Source of the DNA: Symsagittifera roscoffensis
Taxonomy: Eukaryota > Xenacoelomorpha > Acoela > Convolutidae
Direction of reading: 5' to 3'
Assembly (NCBI RefSeq): GCF_963678635.1
Contig: NC_087068.1
Coordinates: forward strand, 31,002,318-31,066,317
DNA: 64,000 nt
The number at the start of each line of letters is the position of its first letter. Position 1 is the stretch's first letter. This document shows positions 12,135 to 23,104 of this stretch, in pieces. A program made the position numbers and the translations under genes. The notes under the pieces are model-generated. The model ran no database searches. It saw only the letters and a program-made list of their open reading frames with translations, and had not been told where the DNA came from.

Positions 12135-13665
12135 TGACATAGTGATCGACTTAACGGATCAAATTTTGACTGATGATAAACTTGACGCTGAATTAACCGA
12201 AGAAGAACTGATTCAGGTTGTTAATAAAACCAAAACAAACAAAGCTCCAAGGTCAGTTAGTGTTTCTATCAACTGCGTCAAATTCAACCTCCCTGTCCTT
12301 TTGCCACTAAACCTTCAACTGTTCAATAGTATTTTATCTCAAGAAGTTATCCCTAAAAATTGGAGAGTTTCATTATTACAACCTCTTTACAAAAACAAAG
12401 GGGACGTGAAAAATCCAGACAATTACAGAGGACTTGCAATCGGCAACAGTTTTTTTGAAAAATTTCACATAAGTTTTACAAGCCAGATTATATAATTGGT
12501 CTGCTAAAAACAACAAGATAACCCAAAAACCAGTTCGGCTTTGTCAGAAACCGCTCGACCATTAATGCAGTCCAAGCACTCAAAGGGGTGGTGGCAGCAA
12601 GGTTCAAGACAAATAAGCAAACTTATGTTTGCTATGTTGATTTTAGCAAGGCGTTTGACACATTAGTCAGGAACCAACTACTAGAGAAAATGAAAAACAA
12701 CGGCTTAAGCACAAAAGTTCTCAATGTTTTGAGCGTTATTTGTTGCATCAATTATCTCAGGATCTGTGTCAGCGATTTTGTCTCTGACCGTATAAAACAA
12801 AACAGAAGCTTACTTTCTCCCCTTCTGTTTATTCTATTTACAGCAGATCTCCTCTTATACTATCAATTTTTGGTAGTTTTTTTTGATGCAGATAATTTAG
12901 CGATCGTTACTGACAGCACTCAACAAATGACTGAAGCGCACAAAAAGTTAGAGATTTATTGCCGGAAGAACAACCTTACTGTGAGTATTTCCAAGACTAA
13001 AACAATGAAACTAAGAAAAGGTGGCCATACTGGCAGAAAGGACATTGTTTTTTAAAAGGGTCCACCACTGGACTACGTCAATTCGTTTGAATACTTAGGT
13101 GGGACATTATCAGCATTCAAGAAAGACCACGTGCCTATCTCAAAATTACGCTTCTGTCAATTACTTCTGTATTACTTCAGTCAATTTTCTTGCCGCAAAG
13201 GTAAATTTTCAGAGAATATCATTTTTTGTCGGCGTGGCGACTAATGTATGCTGTTGTTTTACCTTCATGTTCGTATGGATTGTCGATAACATCCAGTTCA
13301 ACTGATTTTTTAATGAAAGTTTTTGCCTAATTTTGGAAAAGGTGGACTGGGATCTCAAAATTCACTTCGAACTCCAAACTTATTCATCATCTGTACGAGG
13401 ACGACTTTCTGGAAATACAGAAATCAAATCAGCAGAAATCAAAACAGCTTCCAAAGAAGGTCTATCGCTCTGTTTTACACAAATGGTCTCCATCACAAAA
13501 TTTGTACGAGTGGAAACTGCTACGGAAACTTTACAGAGACATTTTGCGTTTGTAAATTCTGTGGACAACATATAGAATCTCCTCAGCAACTCTACTGGAC
13601 CTGTCCTTTTATTGCAGACAATTTGTCAAAGACAATGACTGAAATCCTGCATTTAATAGCTACTG
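12135..13665 (+). pseudogene. RT module, unit 5 of the array
   Basis: Open from the CCHC of unit 4 through pre-RT and RT motifs 1-2 (YKNKGDVKNPDNYRGLAIG) to a frameshift near 12,460. The palm DFSKAFDTLVRNQ is at about 12,640-12,680. A deletion removes the GLLQGDP residues before SPLLF, and the catalytic motif reads DADN. The CCHC cluster CKFCGQHIESPQQLYWTC is at about 13,552-13,610. The array ends after it at a TGA at about 13,674. Confidence 0.7.
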
Positions 13666-13679
13666 GTGATAGTTGAACA

Positions 13680-13999
13680 CTTTAATATATGCGCTATTTC
13701 AATTTTGAAACCTACGATATATCACATTTGAATCATTTTTTTTATCTTTGCACGTGCTCTAAACGTGCTCATGTATCTGCTTACTGATACGTTTTAATTC
13801 AATCCATAACCAAAGAAACAAGGCTGAATTAATGTTTTTTTTTCAAATCGCCCCGAATTGTATAACTACACCCGTTGCGTGTATAGTAAACCTAGGTACC
13901 TATTTTACGGAAGCCTTATCATATTGTCGGAAGACGGAACTCAGCAAGAAAAAGCCCACCCCTTTATGCGGAAACAATTCAGACACTAATCAAACAGTT
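13680..13999. other. No gene seen
   Basis: AT-rich sequence between the RT array and the next LINE remnant. A short open stretch at 13,832-14,014 has no recognisable motif and may be decayed LINE sequence. Confidence 0.4.
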
Positions 14000-15284
14000 G
14001 GAGTAGAAAAATAACATCTGGTTTTTAGATGACGAAATTTAGCCGACGACTATAAGGTAGTACTCAGGGATCTCAAAAATATTCCGATAATGGAATAATT
14101 TTACGGCCTGAGCTTGAACACTGAGAATTGCGAACTTTGTTTTTTGGGACCGACTACGAGTACACAGCATAATTCAATCTTCACACAATTTCAAAAAAAG
14201 TGCCCCAAAATGAAAATAAAAACAAAAGAAGACAAACTGACAAACTGGACGCCCATCATGGTTTTTACCTCCTGAAAAATTGCTTTAGCATGCCAAACTC
14301 CTAGATTTTTGCGTACGAGCCCTTGTTTTTTGCAAAGCAATTTTTTGGACCGCTACAATAATCTACTAAAAAAACTTGTTATGCAGAGTCACTAATGTGA
14401 AAATGGATGATAATCAGTTCTTACAAGCAATTTTCCCGGCAGCCAAAGATGACTTCGGCGTTTCTTCCGCTCATCTACTAGCTTTACACGCTTTTTTAGC
14501 CTCAGCAGTTGGAGCGAAAAATGCTTTAAGCAATATTTTTGCTTCGGAGCATGTGGATTGAAAATGCAAACTATGATGACGCTCTCAAACAGTGGTTTGA
14601 ACTTGGAAAAAACTGAAAAGGCTCCGGAAAACAAAATTCAAAAAAGTTGAGCCAGTTTTGAAGGCGAAATCGCAGGCTTGGTTTAATGACTCGAATCAAC
14701 GGATGTATAAAGATTCAACGCGTTTCAAGATAGTTTTGGCTCCCAATGATTGAACGTAATCCCGTGCAAAAAACTAAGGTTAAAAGTGTCGAACCAAAGT
14801 GTCGAACCAACAGAATTGCGATAGGACTTCAATTAGGCTCAAAAGTTTGCGAACGACGTAAATGCGTGTACGGAAAAGACGTTACCGAAAATGGTTGGCA
14901 TAGTCTTCTTGCCTAAAAATGGCAGAAAGATTCTCTAGGCATTCAAACTTGATTGCTTTTTTTAAGCAGAGTTTATCGTCTACTCACAATCCGTTTGTTT
15001 TAAAACCACGACACAGCTACAGGACCAATCAGAAGCGACCAGACGGTTTGATGTTCTTTCCATGGGCTTTTGCTAAACAGCTCTTGTGGGATGTAACGAT
15101 AGTAGACTCCTTAGCTCCTAGTAGGATTAGTGCCAGGTCTGTTTGTAACCTTTATACGGCTGCCGCTGACGGGCATGAGCAATACAATGACAAGTGTAAC
15201 GACTTTGTAGTTGATGGCTATCTTTTTCAACCGCTAGTTTTTGAGATTCGGAGTGCAGCCAGCCCCAGCATAAAATTTTTTTGA
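14000..15284 (+). pseudogene. Second remnant of the REL-type LINE
   Basis: Decayed relative of the element at 1.2-3.7 kb. An FLDD box (RT catalytic motif) lies at 14,022-14,033, followed after a frameshift by VVLRDLKNI, LSLNTENCELCFLGP (RT thumb) to about 14,170. A helical stretch (SSAHLLALHAFLASA) is at 14,455-14,510. The nuclease frame, 14,919-15,284, reads RHSNLIAFF, KRPDGLMFFPW, LLWDVTIVDSLA and then AAADGHEQY, matching the RPD...WD...K/Y pattern of the first copy. Several stops and shifts show it is not functional. Confidence 0.65.
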
Positions 15285-15955
15285 GCATGCTTTGTAAGAA
15301 CCTAAGCTTATGCTTTGAGGAACCAAGAGCAGGCAGCTTTCTTAAACAGAGATTCTCCCTGGCAATACAGATTGCGAACGCCGCTTGCGTACTCGGAATA
15401 AGTAATGACAAATAAATTTAGACAAAATATTCCATTTGTAGCACAATTAAATTTGTACATTATATTTTCTCGTGTCGAGTTGCGTTTTTTATTCAAGAAA
15501 CGTAACCCTATTCGAGTCTAAGTGTAAGGACATCAACACTTGTCATCTTCTTTTATCATTATCACTTTCATATCTAGAAAATTTTAAGGATTTTGACGGG
15601 AATACGTGACGAAGGGACTCTCGACTGTAACCTCGGTTACTATGATACATTTGACCTTCTGATTGCCTTTCACTTCGTCAAAAAAAAATTCTAATTTCAT
15701 AAACAGCTGAAAATCGAAGCAAGACATCAGACTAAAAAGCCGTTTTTTTTTTTAAATTTAAAATCATAATTCAAACTTTTTCGCGTAATTTGTGCATCAT
15801 CAGGATTAAAATCATTTGTAATTTTTACAGAAAAATCAAAGATCTCAAAAGTGTAACAAATATGTCTGAAAAAGGCTCAAAATTATACAACTGTATTTAC
15901 ATAAAAACGTAATCTTTTCGTGTAAACTGCAGAGCTTTTTTCAGTTCTAAAAATT
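15285..15955. other. No gene seen
   Basis: AT-rich sequence with no supported coding region, RNA gene or long repeat. Confidence 0.4.
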
Positions 15956-15959
15956 TAAA

Positions 15960-16304
15960 ATGGTGGTGTGGCACAGCATCGTCAATAATTCTATCAACAG
16001 CCACCACCCAAACAATTACAGAGCTTGCACGGCACGGGAATTGGCAGAAGTTACGAAGAAACTGACAAGTATCAGTGCGATTGAATACTGTCAGATACCA
16101 GATATCAGGAAACAGCGGATCAGCTCAAGTAATCTTGTCAATCCTATTACGAGATGTCTCATTTCAAAGAGGAAGAGAAGAACGGAGCTGGTCAACGAAT
16201 ATCAGGCTCTGCATCAGGAAGTCCAGGTGGAGGTAAAGTATTTGCGGATTGTGTTTGAACATCAAGACAACCTGCCAGCTGTGGTTTGTCGAAGCTTCGT
16301 TTAA
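15960..16304 (+). pseudogene. Unrecognised transposon-like ORF fragment
   Basis: A 114-residue open frame with no identified domain. Its N-terminal part (VVWHSIVNNSINSHHPNN) shares the pattern W-H-x3-N-N-S-I-x-S-H with a minus-strand stretch at 1040-976, so the sequence is repeated and probably transposon-derived. It sits upstream of the Penelope-like remnant, but I cannot show it belongs to it. A stop ends it at 16,302. Confidence 0.3.
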
Positions 16305-16929
16305 ACACAAAATAGAAATCGCAAACCAAAAGGAGAGCGGAGAAAAGAAGAGTGATGGATAAAGGCATAGAAACTGATGGGCGGACTGACGAAGAGGCTT
16401 CAACGTAGAAGGTGAGTTAGACTTTTTTATTTTTGTTTATTTGTGTCACGTGTATTTTCTTTCAGATTGCCAGCAAAACCATGAGCGTTGTTGTACTCCC
16501 AACCTCGAAGCTTGATTTGGACTTTGAAAAAAAAATTCATTTGGGAATAAGTCCTGGATTATGTCTCCATATTTGTTAAACTTAACAATTGCCACCAACC
16601 TGTTAATTTTCTGAAGGTTTGTCTAGTAAACGACATTATATCTGAATTTTTGAGTTTCAGATTGGCACAAAATTTCTAAGAACGATGATAAAAAAGGCAA
16701 GGATAGATGCCAAAAACGTTCGAGGGCAAACTAGAAAAGGCGAGAGGCGTTGTACATAGGGGTGTACATGCGAAATCTTGGCTTTAGATAAAGAAATATC
16801 CAAGTTTCAAAGGACAAAAAACAACAATAACAGTTTCAGAGGCCCATCAAAATAAATTAATGAAAAAAATCGGAAAAGCAAGATCGAGCTCTAGGGAAGC
16901 AATTTGATGGTTCGGTAAAACTCGGTAAA

Positions 16930-17870
16930 AGCTCTTGATGATGTTGTTTTAGCAGACTGGGTACAACAAGTGTTGGCATTCAGGCCGAAACATCGTGTCA
17001 GGGATAAATTCTATGAGACAAACATCCTCGCCGATATTGATATCTTTTTTCTCATCTCAAAAATCAAAAATGCCCCGGGGAGGCCCTGTGTGAGACCGAA
17101 GCAATGGCAAAAACCTATGCTAAAAGGGTAAAACTAACAACATCTGAAAAGGGCGTTAAGAAGGCCCGAATTTATCTGATGAGTAATGAATTGGTTGCGG
17201 CACCGTAGGATAAGGGCGTTAGTTTTTGTGCAATGAGGAAGGATAACTACGAGAACAAGCTAACGGATTTATTAGATTCAAATCATTTCAGCAAAAGCAA
17301 AAGAACAAGTGATTCCATCGTTATGAAAAAAGAAAAAGAAACTGTTGGCCATAAGAAAAAAGACAACTTAAGTGAAAGACTCTACCCAAGGATGAGGTGT
17401 ACTGAGGGATAGCCCGCCAGGATTTATGGGTTGGCAAAGCTGTATACAGAGAACACCCCCAATGAGACCGGTCCTCTTTTTGCTTGGCAGCCCTTATTAC
17501 AACTTGAACAAGATTTTGCAAAAAAAGGGCGCAAACTTCGAAACCAACTCACTAGAAGCGACAGAAATCTTACAGAACATTGGCCTTGAGCGCAATGAAA
17601 CTGTGGTATCTCTAGATGTGAAATGTTTTTATAAAACTGTTTCACTCAAAAAAGCAAAAAATAAAGCTCTGAGAAAGCTGTAAAAGCAAGATGAACCACC
17701 AACATTTGTTAGGAAAACCATGGAGATACTGTTGAACATGGCAATTAGCCAAGTCCATATCAAGTTCAAGAAACATGGTAGGTTCAGAAAGATGATTTGA
17801 CAACAGGGGCATCTCTTGCCGTTAATTTATAAATTTTTTGCTGAAGCAGTACAAAACTGCTCAATCGAGG
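16930..17870 (+). pseudogene. Penelope-like element reverse transcriptase remnant
   Basis: Broken frames show the Penelope-like order: VLAFRPKHRVRDKFYETN and LADID at about 16,960-17,045; a KGVKKARIYLM segment, then DKGVSFCAMRKDNYENKL at about 17,210-17,270; then PARIYGLAKLY (the RxYGLPKxHK-like motif) followed in another frame by PMRPVLFLLGSPYYNLNK at about 17,420-17,515; and VSLDVKCFYKTV, the first catalytic palm motif, at about 17,605-17,645. A TTGCCGTTAATTTATAAATT stretch at 17,815 corresponds to the usual G-x-PLSP block. No second aspartate box is visible, so the RT is incomplete. Such elements copy RNA by target-primed reverse transcription. Confidence 0.65.
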
Positions 17871-18545
17871 GTTTTTCCCGAAATCTATATGCCCGAAAAT
17901 ATCTTAATAGAATATTTCCTATGTGCAATAAGAAGCTCAGGTACAGGCTAAAAGGTGTGGAATATGAGTGCTGTTTGAAGTGGTATTACACAAAAAGCGG
18001 TGTTATATCAGATGATGAGTATCCAAAAATAAATGAAGCCGTCTGTTGCTGTATGAATTTCGTCATTATAAGGGAAAAAATCAGTCAGTGCAGCAAGCTA
18101 AGTTTTTCTCCGTTACGTTCGAGATAGAGTGAGAACAGTGAAGGTTGGTCCTGAAGACGTATTGCGGGCAGCAAACTTACCACAGTCGAAATTACATTTC
18201 ACAATAGTGACAGCAAAACATCTGGGAAATCGGCATATTCAGATTTACAAATTAGTATTGATAAAAACAGGACAATTAACTTGGGATGATATCAGAAACC
18301 AATTAAATTTTAGAAATTGTGCCCCTTCATGCCAGATAAGTGTGATCGAAGGAACTGTTCACCTGGTTTTCCGCAGTACATCCACAGAAAGTTTTGATAA
18401 ATCGATGGAAATCAATATTAAGCACTGGTTGGATAACCAATATCCGGAAATCTTGTCGTCGCGGTTTGCACCGCAAGCCCGTGAAAAGATCATCGGGGAG
18501 CAAACGCAAAAAAAAGATTGCCGACAAAAAGAAGCCCTGTGATTA
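17871..18545 (+). other. Two unassigned open frames inside the Penelope-like region
   Basis: Frame 17,816-18,127 beyond the RT block contains RYRLKGVEYECCLKWYYTKSG, and 18,129-18,542 encodes 137 residues ending in a lysine-rich tail. Neither shows a motif I recognise. They lie where the rest of the RT palm and thumb should be, so they may be replacement sequence from another insertion. Not supported as host genes. Confidence 0.25.
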
Positions 18546-18714
18546 TAGCAGCAACTCACCACCCATCTTGGTGGTTCAATATCGTGGGAATCAGAGTCAG
18601 ACATTAGCAAAAAAAAAGTGCGCGATATCACCAATGCGCAAATGAATTCACGTCGCGAAAAATTAAAACTTAAATGACATTTTTGAAATCCTCCTTGTCC
18701 AGTGAACTGAAATC

Positions 18715-19009
18715 AAAGTAGTGTACAGAATTGCATGTTGTGGGTACAAACACATCTATGTTGACCAGACGGTTCGACATCTCACCACAAAGATTCAGGA
18801 AGACCAAAAATAGAATGCACCAGTTGGACAACAGATATGGCAGTGTGGTACAGATAGTGGTAAGCGGGAGTTTAATTGGAAGATATCCGACTAAGACCCC
18901 CAGCAGCAATAATTTACTTACATATGAAGCGCTGCACAATACGAAAAAGAGACCGGTAATTAGCAAGCGCGACGAGTTTAGAAGTAGGGAGCTGACACTG
19001 AGACTATAG
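18715..19009 (+). pseudogene. GIY-YIG endonuclease domain of a Penelope-like element
   Basis: The frame from 18,715 reads VYRIACCGYKHIYVDQTVRH, the GIY-YIG first motif in degenerate form (Y-R-I, then Y-V-D-Q-T-V-R-H). It is followed by NAPVGQQIWQCG and EFNWKISD, and in a shifted frame by SKRDEFRSRELTLRL, the usual C-terminal end of this domain in Penelope-like elements. In-frame stops at about 18,811 and 18,895 and a frameshift show decay. In the family this domain nicks DNA for target-primed reverse transcription. It pairs with the RT remnant upstream. Confidence 0.7.
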
Positions 19010-19012
19010 TTC

Positions 19013-20312
19013 CAGAATCGAAAAATATAGCTAAGACAAAAAGATCGAAACAACTTAGCCACAGAACGAAATTAGCAACAGAACGAAATTTAAAAGCAAA
19101 AAATTGAAAATTCTAAGATATTTGTGGCTAAACTAAAAAAAAACTATAATAGTTGTTACATAATTTAAGTAGTAATTGTGAAGTAACTAAGAAAAAGAAA
19201 GATTTAAATATAAATGAAAAAAAAACAGTAGAAAAAAAGCGAGTGGAGTCCACTTCCCCAGGAGAGATGCTGTCCAACTTTCGTGTTTAGTATTGTTGGG
19301 GTATTCAATTTACATCAAACTTGATTGTTACGATCACTTGTACCACTAGTTTGTACCTTTATTGTAGAGTTTTTTGAGCATTACCGCCCTTTAAGGCCGA
19401 TTGTCAATCAATCTGGAAGGGGGGGTCAAGTGAATCAAAGAGGACCCAGCCAGCAGTGGGCAGAGGAGTGAGAAAGATCACATGGACAACAAGAACTGAC
19501 TGTTGGTTATCATTAGATAGTTTTGTATTTTTTTGGGCACAGAAAGTACGACTTAAGGTAGTGGGGAGAACGATAGTGACCGCATTGAAGTGACCTCTCA
19601 CTGAGTTGCAAAATTCCGAGTTAAGCACTTAATTAGGATAATGACCGAAAGGTTCTTAGTACTACTGGTTATACTACATTTCGTATTACTCTTACCTATT
19701 TAGCTTTTTAGCAAAATCAACTATTTACAGACCAATTTTGTGGTCAAAAAATTTATATTGAGACCCCCAAAAATGCTTTTTTTTGAGATATCTTTATTTT
19801 TTTACCGGCCGTTATAACACATTGATATAGCGACTTACCTCAAAATTTGACTAAGGAACTAACGTAAACTGTCATTTTTTCTAGTTACTGTGATAAAAAG
19901 CCGTTAAATATCAGTTTTTCGGATCCTAGGAAAATAAGGAATATTTCTATGTCAGTGGTTTCAACAGTCAAGAAGTGCCCAAATTGCTTTGTTTTTCCCC
20001 AAATTTTTTCAGCTGAAACGTTTTTCATCGGTTTTTTTTTCATCAAATTTTTCGGATCAATTAAATTAGCTCCAAGACAATTGGATATAAAACAATTGGA
20101 CATAAACTGGTCATATTTCTATCTTTTGGAAAAAAAATATTTCGGAACTTTACTTTAGGTATGAAAAATATTCTTCAAAATTTATTCGATTTAAAGTGTA
20201 CAGGTGCAAATATGTTTCAAATTACCTTTTTTGAGCGTTTTTACGTGATTTTTTTTCTTATAACCGATTTTGATATCTTTAAATTTGTTATTCCTTTAGA
20301 CATCCCGCAATC
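19013..20312. other. AT-rich intergenic sequence; start of a dispersed repeat
   Basis: No gene supported. From about 20,130 the sequence matches 41,755 onward (tatttcggaa, ttttaggtat, gtacaggt), marking a dispersed repeat copy. Confidence 0.4.
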
Positions 20313-21440
20313 AATCCCGGGTTGACCAAAAATGCTTGTCATACAATTCTCATAAATGGGAAATTTCTTTTCATACAATTCCATACAAATCCATACGTAC
20401 AAAAAATTGTATAAAATCTCTATAACAAACATTTTTCCCATAACGGAAATTGTATGATAGGTGTTTCGTCCATAAACCAAATAATTGTTTTTTGTTTCTA
20501 AATTTATTTTCTGAAAAGTTTTGGGTTGTGTTTGCAACCGAACTCAAGTGACAAAGCATAGGAAATGACCTGAATTGTCTTTGAGCTGTCTTTCACTAAT
20601 AATATAACAAAAGTAACAAAATTTTAATTTTTGGCAAAATTTTCAATAATGATTATTTTCAGTTTTTGAATTTTCAAACTATCAGACATTGATCATGGCA
20701 TACATAAACACGCCATAAATCAAAAATGGGAAAATTCAGCGTCTTCGAAAACAAAATTAAGTGAAAAGAAAAAAAAACTAGGACTACGTTATGCATGCAA
20801 AAAAAAATTTCGGAAAATGTTTGTTTGCGTACAAAATTCGATTTGCGGTTAACAAAAACAAAAAAAATTTTGGGGCAAATTTTCAAAATTGTGTTATTTG
20901 TATGACAAGCTTTTCCTCCATACACTTGAAGTATGGATTTGTATCATAATGATTTTTGTTGCATGGAATTGTATGATAAGCATTTTCGGTGTATGAGGTC
21001 AACCCGGGATTTTAGCGTTATTAATCGATTACTTTTTGATTTTAGAACCAACCTACTAAAATTGAGAAAAAATCTTATACAATCAAGTAATAATCGATTA
21101 TAATCTCTCATTAAAAAAAACTATAATCAGTTTTAACATAATTTAGTCAATTATAATCAATGATTAACCCACCTTTTTCAATACACGTAAAATTGCTTAT
21201 AATCAAAAACTTTTATCAAAACTTCTATTTCATTGTTGTGTACAAAACAATCCATTTTAATCGATTTTAATTTATTTTAATCCCTTTTCTTTGCCTTTTT
21301 TCTTTTATCTTGCATCTAAATTGTTGATATCTTATGCCTTTAATAGGCGTTAGTTAATTTGAGAAAATTGACGACGGTGTGACAATTGAGAGAATCGCTT
21401 CTGCAGTTTTCAAATCTTTTCAAATTGCTATTTTTTTCTG
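20130..21440 (+). repeat. Dispersed AT-rich repeat, copy 1 (interrupted by a foldback element)
   Basis: Collinear with 41,755-42,340. Shared blocks include tatttcggaa, a gtacaggt block, tagacatcccgcaatc (tagacattccgcatcc in the other copy), clusters of ATAATCGATTATAATC-like motifs and a TTTTTTGCC-rich block. Copy 1 carries about 700 extra bases (20,313-21,011), which are the foldback element. Non-coding. Confidence 0.6.
20313..21011. mobile_element. Foldback/MITE-like element with 15-bp perfect terminal inverted repeats
   Basis: The left end AATCCCGGGTTGACC (20,313-20,327) is the exact reverse complement of 20,997-21,011. Beyond a short indel the inverted similarity continues inward for about 25 more bases (aaaatgcttgtcatacaatt on the left). 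The inside is AT-rich with repeated cataCAATTcc-like words and no supported coding region. The related copy at 41.9 kb lacks it, which fits an insertion. No clear target-site duplication was found, so the superfamily is unassigned. Confidence 0.6.
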
Positions 21441-21955
21441 TTCCTCTGAGTTTAAATAACATCTCTGAAAGCTAGCACGGCTCGGTAAAAAACCAATTGA
21501 GAGTAAGTTTGTTTACAGTGAGCGTTATCTTTAACCTTAAAGAAGGAGGTATTTTTGATCTAACCAACCTCTGGGACTTCGGAGGAACTTCAGAGTTCAC
21601 AAGTTCAAAAACCGGAGGAGTTTTAGAGTAACCAGGGCACTACACAAATTGAAATAAGGAAACATTAACCGAGAGAGCTTTGATTTTTTTGGGATTATGT
21701 ATTGCCACCTATAGTGAGCATATTGAATTAAAACAAATGCTGCGAGGCCTGATGTCGATGCAGAAACTCGCGAAACACGCTCGTTAACTATCAAAGATTG
21801 GCCATGACTAACGAAAAAATATATATCAAAGTTCAGGGTAAAGCCCTGAATGTTCCTATTGCACTTTATAGCCAGTTCAAATATGTTTTTTGAGTTCAAA
21901 AATTGATCAAATGATTAAAAACAAAGTGGTTTCAGTAAAACCTCCCTTCTACGAG
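21441..21955. other. No gene seen; left flank of the LTR element
   Basis: Non-coding flank with no recognisable motif; its minus-strand open stretch (21,597-21,899) has no known domain. The base pairs ATAA at 21,956-21,959 form the left copy of the LTR element's target-site duplication. Confidence 0.4.
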
Positions 21956-21959
21956 ATAA

Positions 21960-22367
21960 TGGAACCTGATCTAAACTATATTTTATGATTGGATAAATTA
22001 AATGTTTTACCAATGTAAAGTATTTAATATTAACCAATCATGATCCATCTAACTAACAACCCACTTATTTGTAAGTGCTGAAGTTACTTGTAATTTCAGC
22101 ACCAGAGAGATTTGAATTTAACTTAGAAATTAGTTGGACTCTCCTGAGCACTTCAGCAGCCGCAATAAACCAGTATACCCTAGATCTATTGAGCCTAGCA
22201 GAGACTAGTTAAACAACCTGAGACTAGATAGTATAAGAGTAAGATTAGGATCGGTATTAGACTAAGAAGTTGCACGAATCTATCCGGCCGAAAATAAGAT
22301 AGCGTGACGAGCAGACGGTGTACCCTATCCGAAATTACTCTATGAGTTACACTTCGGTTCTAACTCA
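21960..22367 (+). repeat. 5' long terminal repeat (408 bp)
   Basis: Starts TGGAACC and ends TAACTCA. Candidate signals: AATAAA at 22,164-22,169 and a TATA-like TATAAG at 22,232-22,237; transcription would then start a little downstream. An 8-bp-stem hairpin (GTGCTGAA 22,075-22,082 with TTCAGCAC 22,095-22,102) lies in the presumed U3. Signal assignment is tentative; LTR boundaries are firm. Confidence 0.92.
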
Positions 22368-22369
22368 TC

Positions 22370-22387
22370 TGGTGCGACCATAAGTCT
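22370..22387 (+). promoter_or_regulatory. Candidate tRNA primer-binding site
   Basis: TGGTGCGACC begins 2 nt after the LTR, the expected place and the expected TGG start (complement of tRNA ...CCA). The matching tRNA acceptor end would be GGTCGCACCA. I could not assign the tRNA without a tRNA set from this genome. Confidence 0.6.
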
Positions 22388-22455
22388 CGAACAAGACCTT
22401 ATTAGATTAGAATTAACCAAGAATAGATTAGAAATTAGACAAAAACATTTACAAA

Positions 22456-22689
22456 ATGTTATACGACAATAATTTAATTGAAATGTCTCTCCGACTCAAT
22501 AGATCAGAGCCAATATTCCGAACCATAATAGAACTACCCGGAATTGGAAGAAGACATCGAACCAAAGACGACATACGACAAAGTAGAAACTTGCCGTATA
22601 GTTATATGATAGTTCGGCAAAAGCCAGAACAAACTTTTATATTTCGAATACTACTTGCAATGAATTTAGATTTCCATTTGCAAACATAA
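22456..22689 (+). CDS. Leader ORF of the LTR element, 77 residues, unknown function
   Basis: Starts at ATG 22,456, 88 bases after the LTR. The product is arginine-rich in the middle (RRHRTKDDIRQSR) with a hydrophobic C-terminal stretch (FIFRILLAMNL). It has the A-rich codon use of the rest of the element. It could be a translated leader ORF, a first exon spliced to downstream frames, or chance. No known domain. Confidence 0.35.
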   Translation: MLYDNNLIEMSLRLNRSEPIFRTIIELPGIGRRHRTKDDIRQSRNLPYSYMIVRQKPEQTFIFRILLAMNLDFHLQT

Positions 22690-23019
22690 AACCTTGAAGC
22701 TAATCTTCAAAATCATTTCAGGCGCTAAACAAAATTAATATTATACAATAACGATTGATAAAAAGATCTAAGATCGTTTTCTTAAAATTCTGCAGTATTA
22801 TACAAAACATGTTTGAAAAATATTTATTGGAAAATAAAAATAAAAATTAGTAGCATGACAATAAATGGTTAGTAATCATAAATCATCCTGTTGTTCCAGC
22901 TTCATCACCTAAAACATAACAGCAATCATCAAATCACTAATATCATCAAAACACTAAATCTTTACTTTACACAAATTAAAACATTATTAAAACTTAAAGT
23001 CACTTAATTTTAAAAACCA

Positions 23020-23104
23020 GATCATCAAGGCTTATCCTTGGATCTTAAATCATTTCCTACTTAATAAAATTTCAAACTTGATCATCAAGGCTTATCCTTG
23101 GATC
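23020..23104 (+). repeat. Two 25-bp hairpin repeats exactly 60 bp apart in the leader
   Basis: The same 25-bp word occurs at 23,020-23,044 and 23,080-23,104; its core is AAGGCTTATCCTTGGATC. Each copy can fold: GATC plus CAAGG pair with CCTTG plus GATC across a CTTAT loop, with a 2-nt bulge. Duplicated stem-loops in a retroviral leader are typical of dimerisation or packaging signals; that role is inferred from position only. Confidence 0.6.

Larger units (their letters stand above)
5985..13665 (+). repeat. Tandem array of five LINE RT + CCHC modules, period about 1.53-1.57 kb
   Basis: Five head-to-tail copies of the same segment. A landmark (tgacatag before the RT) falls at 7473, 8999, 10,570 and 12,135, giving periods of 1526, 1571 and 1565 bp. 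Each unit runs from an acidic pre-RT segment (DDKLDAEL), through RT (NKAPGPDG, DFSKxFDT, the F/YADD region, SKTK thumb), to a CCHC cluster (C-x2-C-x8-H-x4-C), and the next unit starts straight after the CCHC. Because every junction has the same structure, tandem duplication of one founder explains it better than repeated insertion. All units carry frameshifts or stops. Confidence 0.85.
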
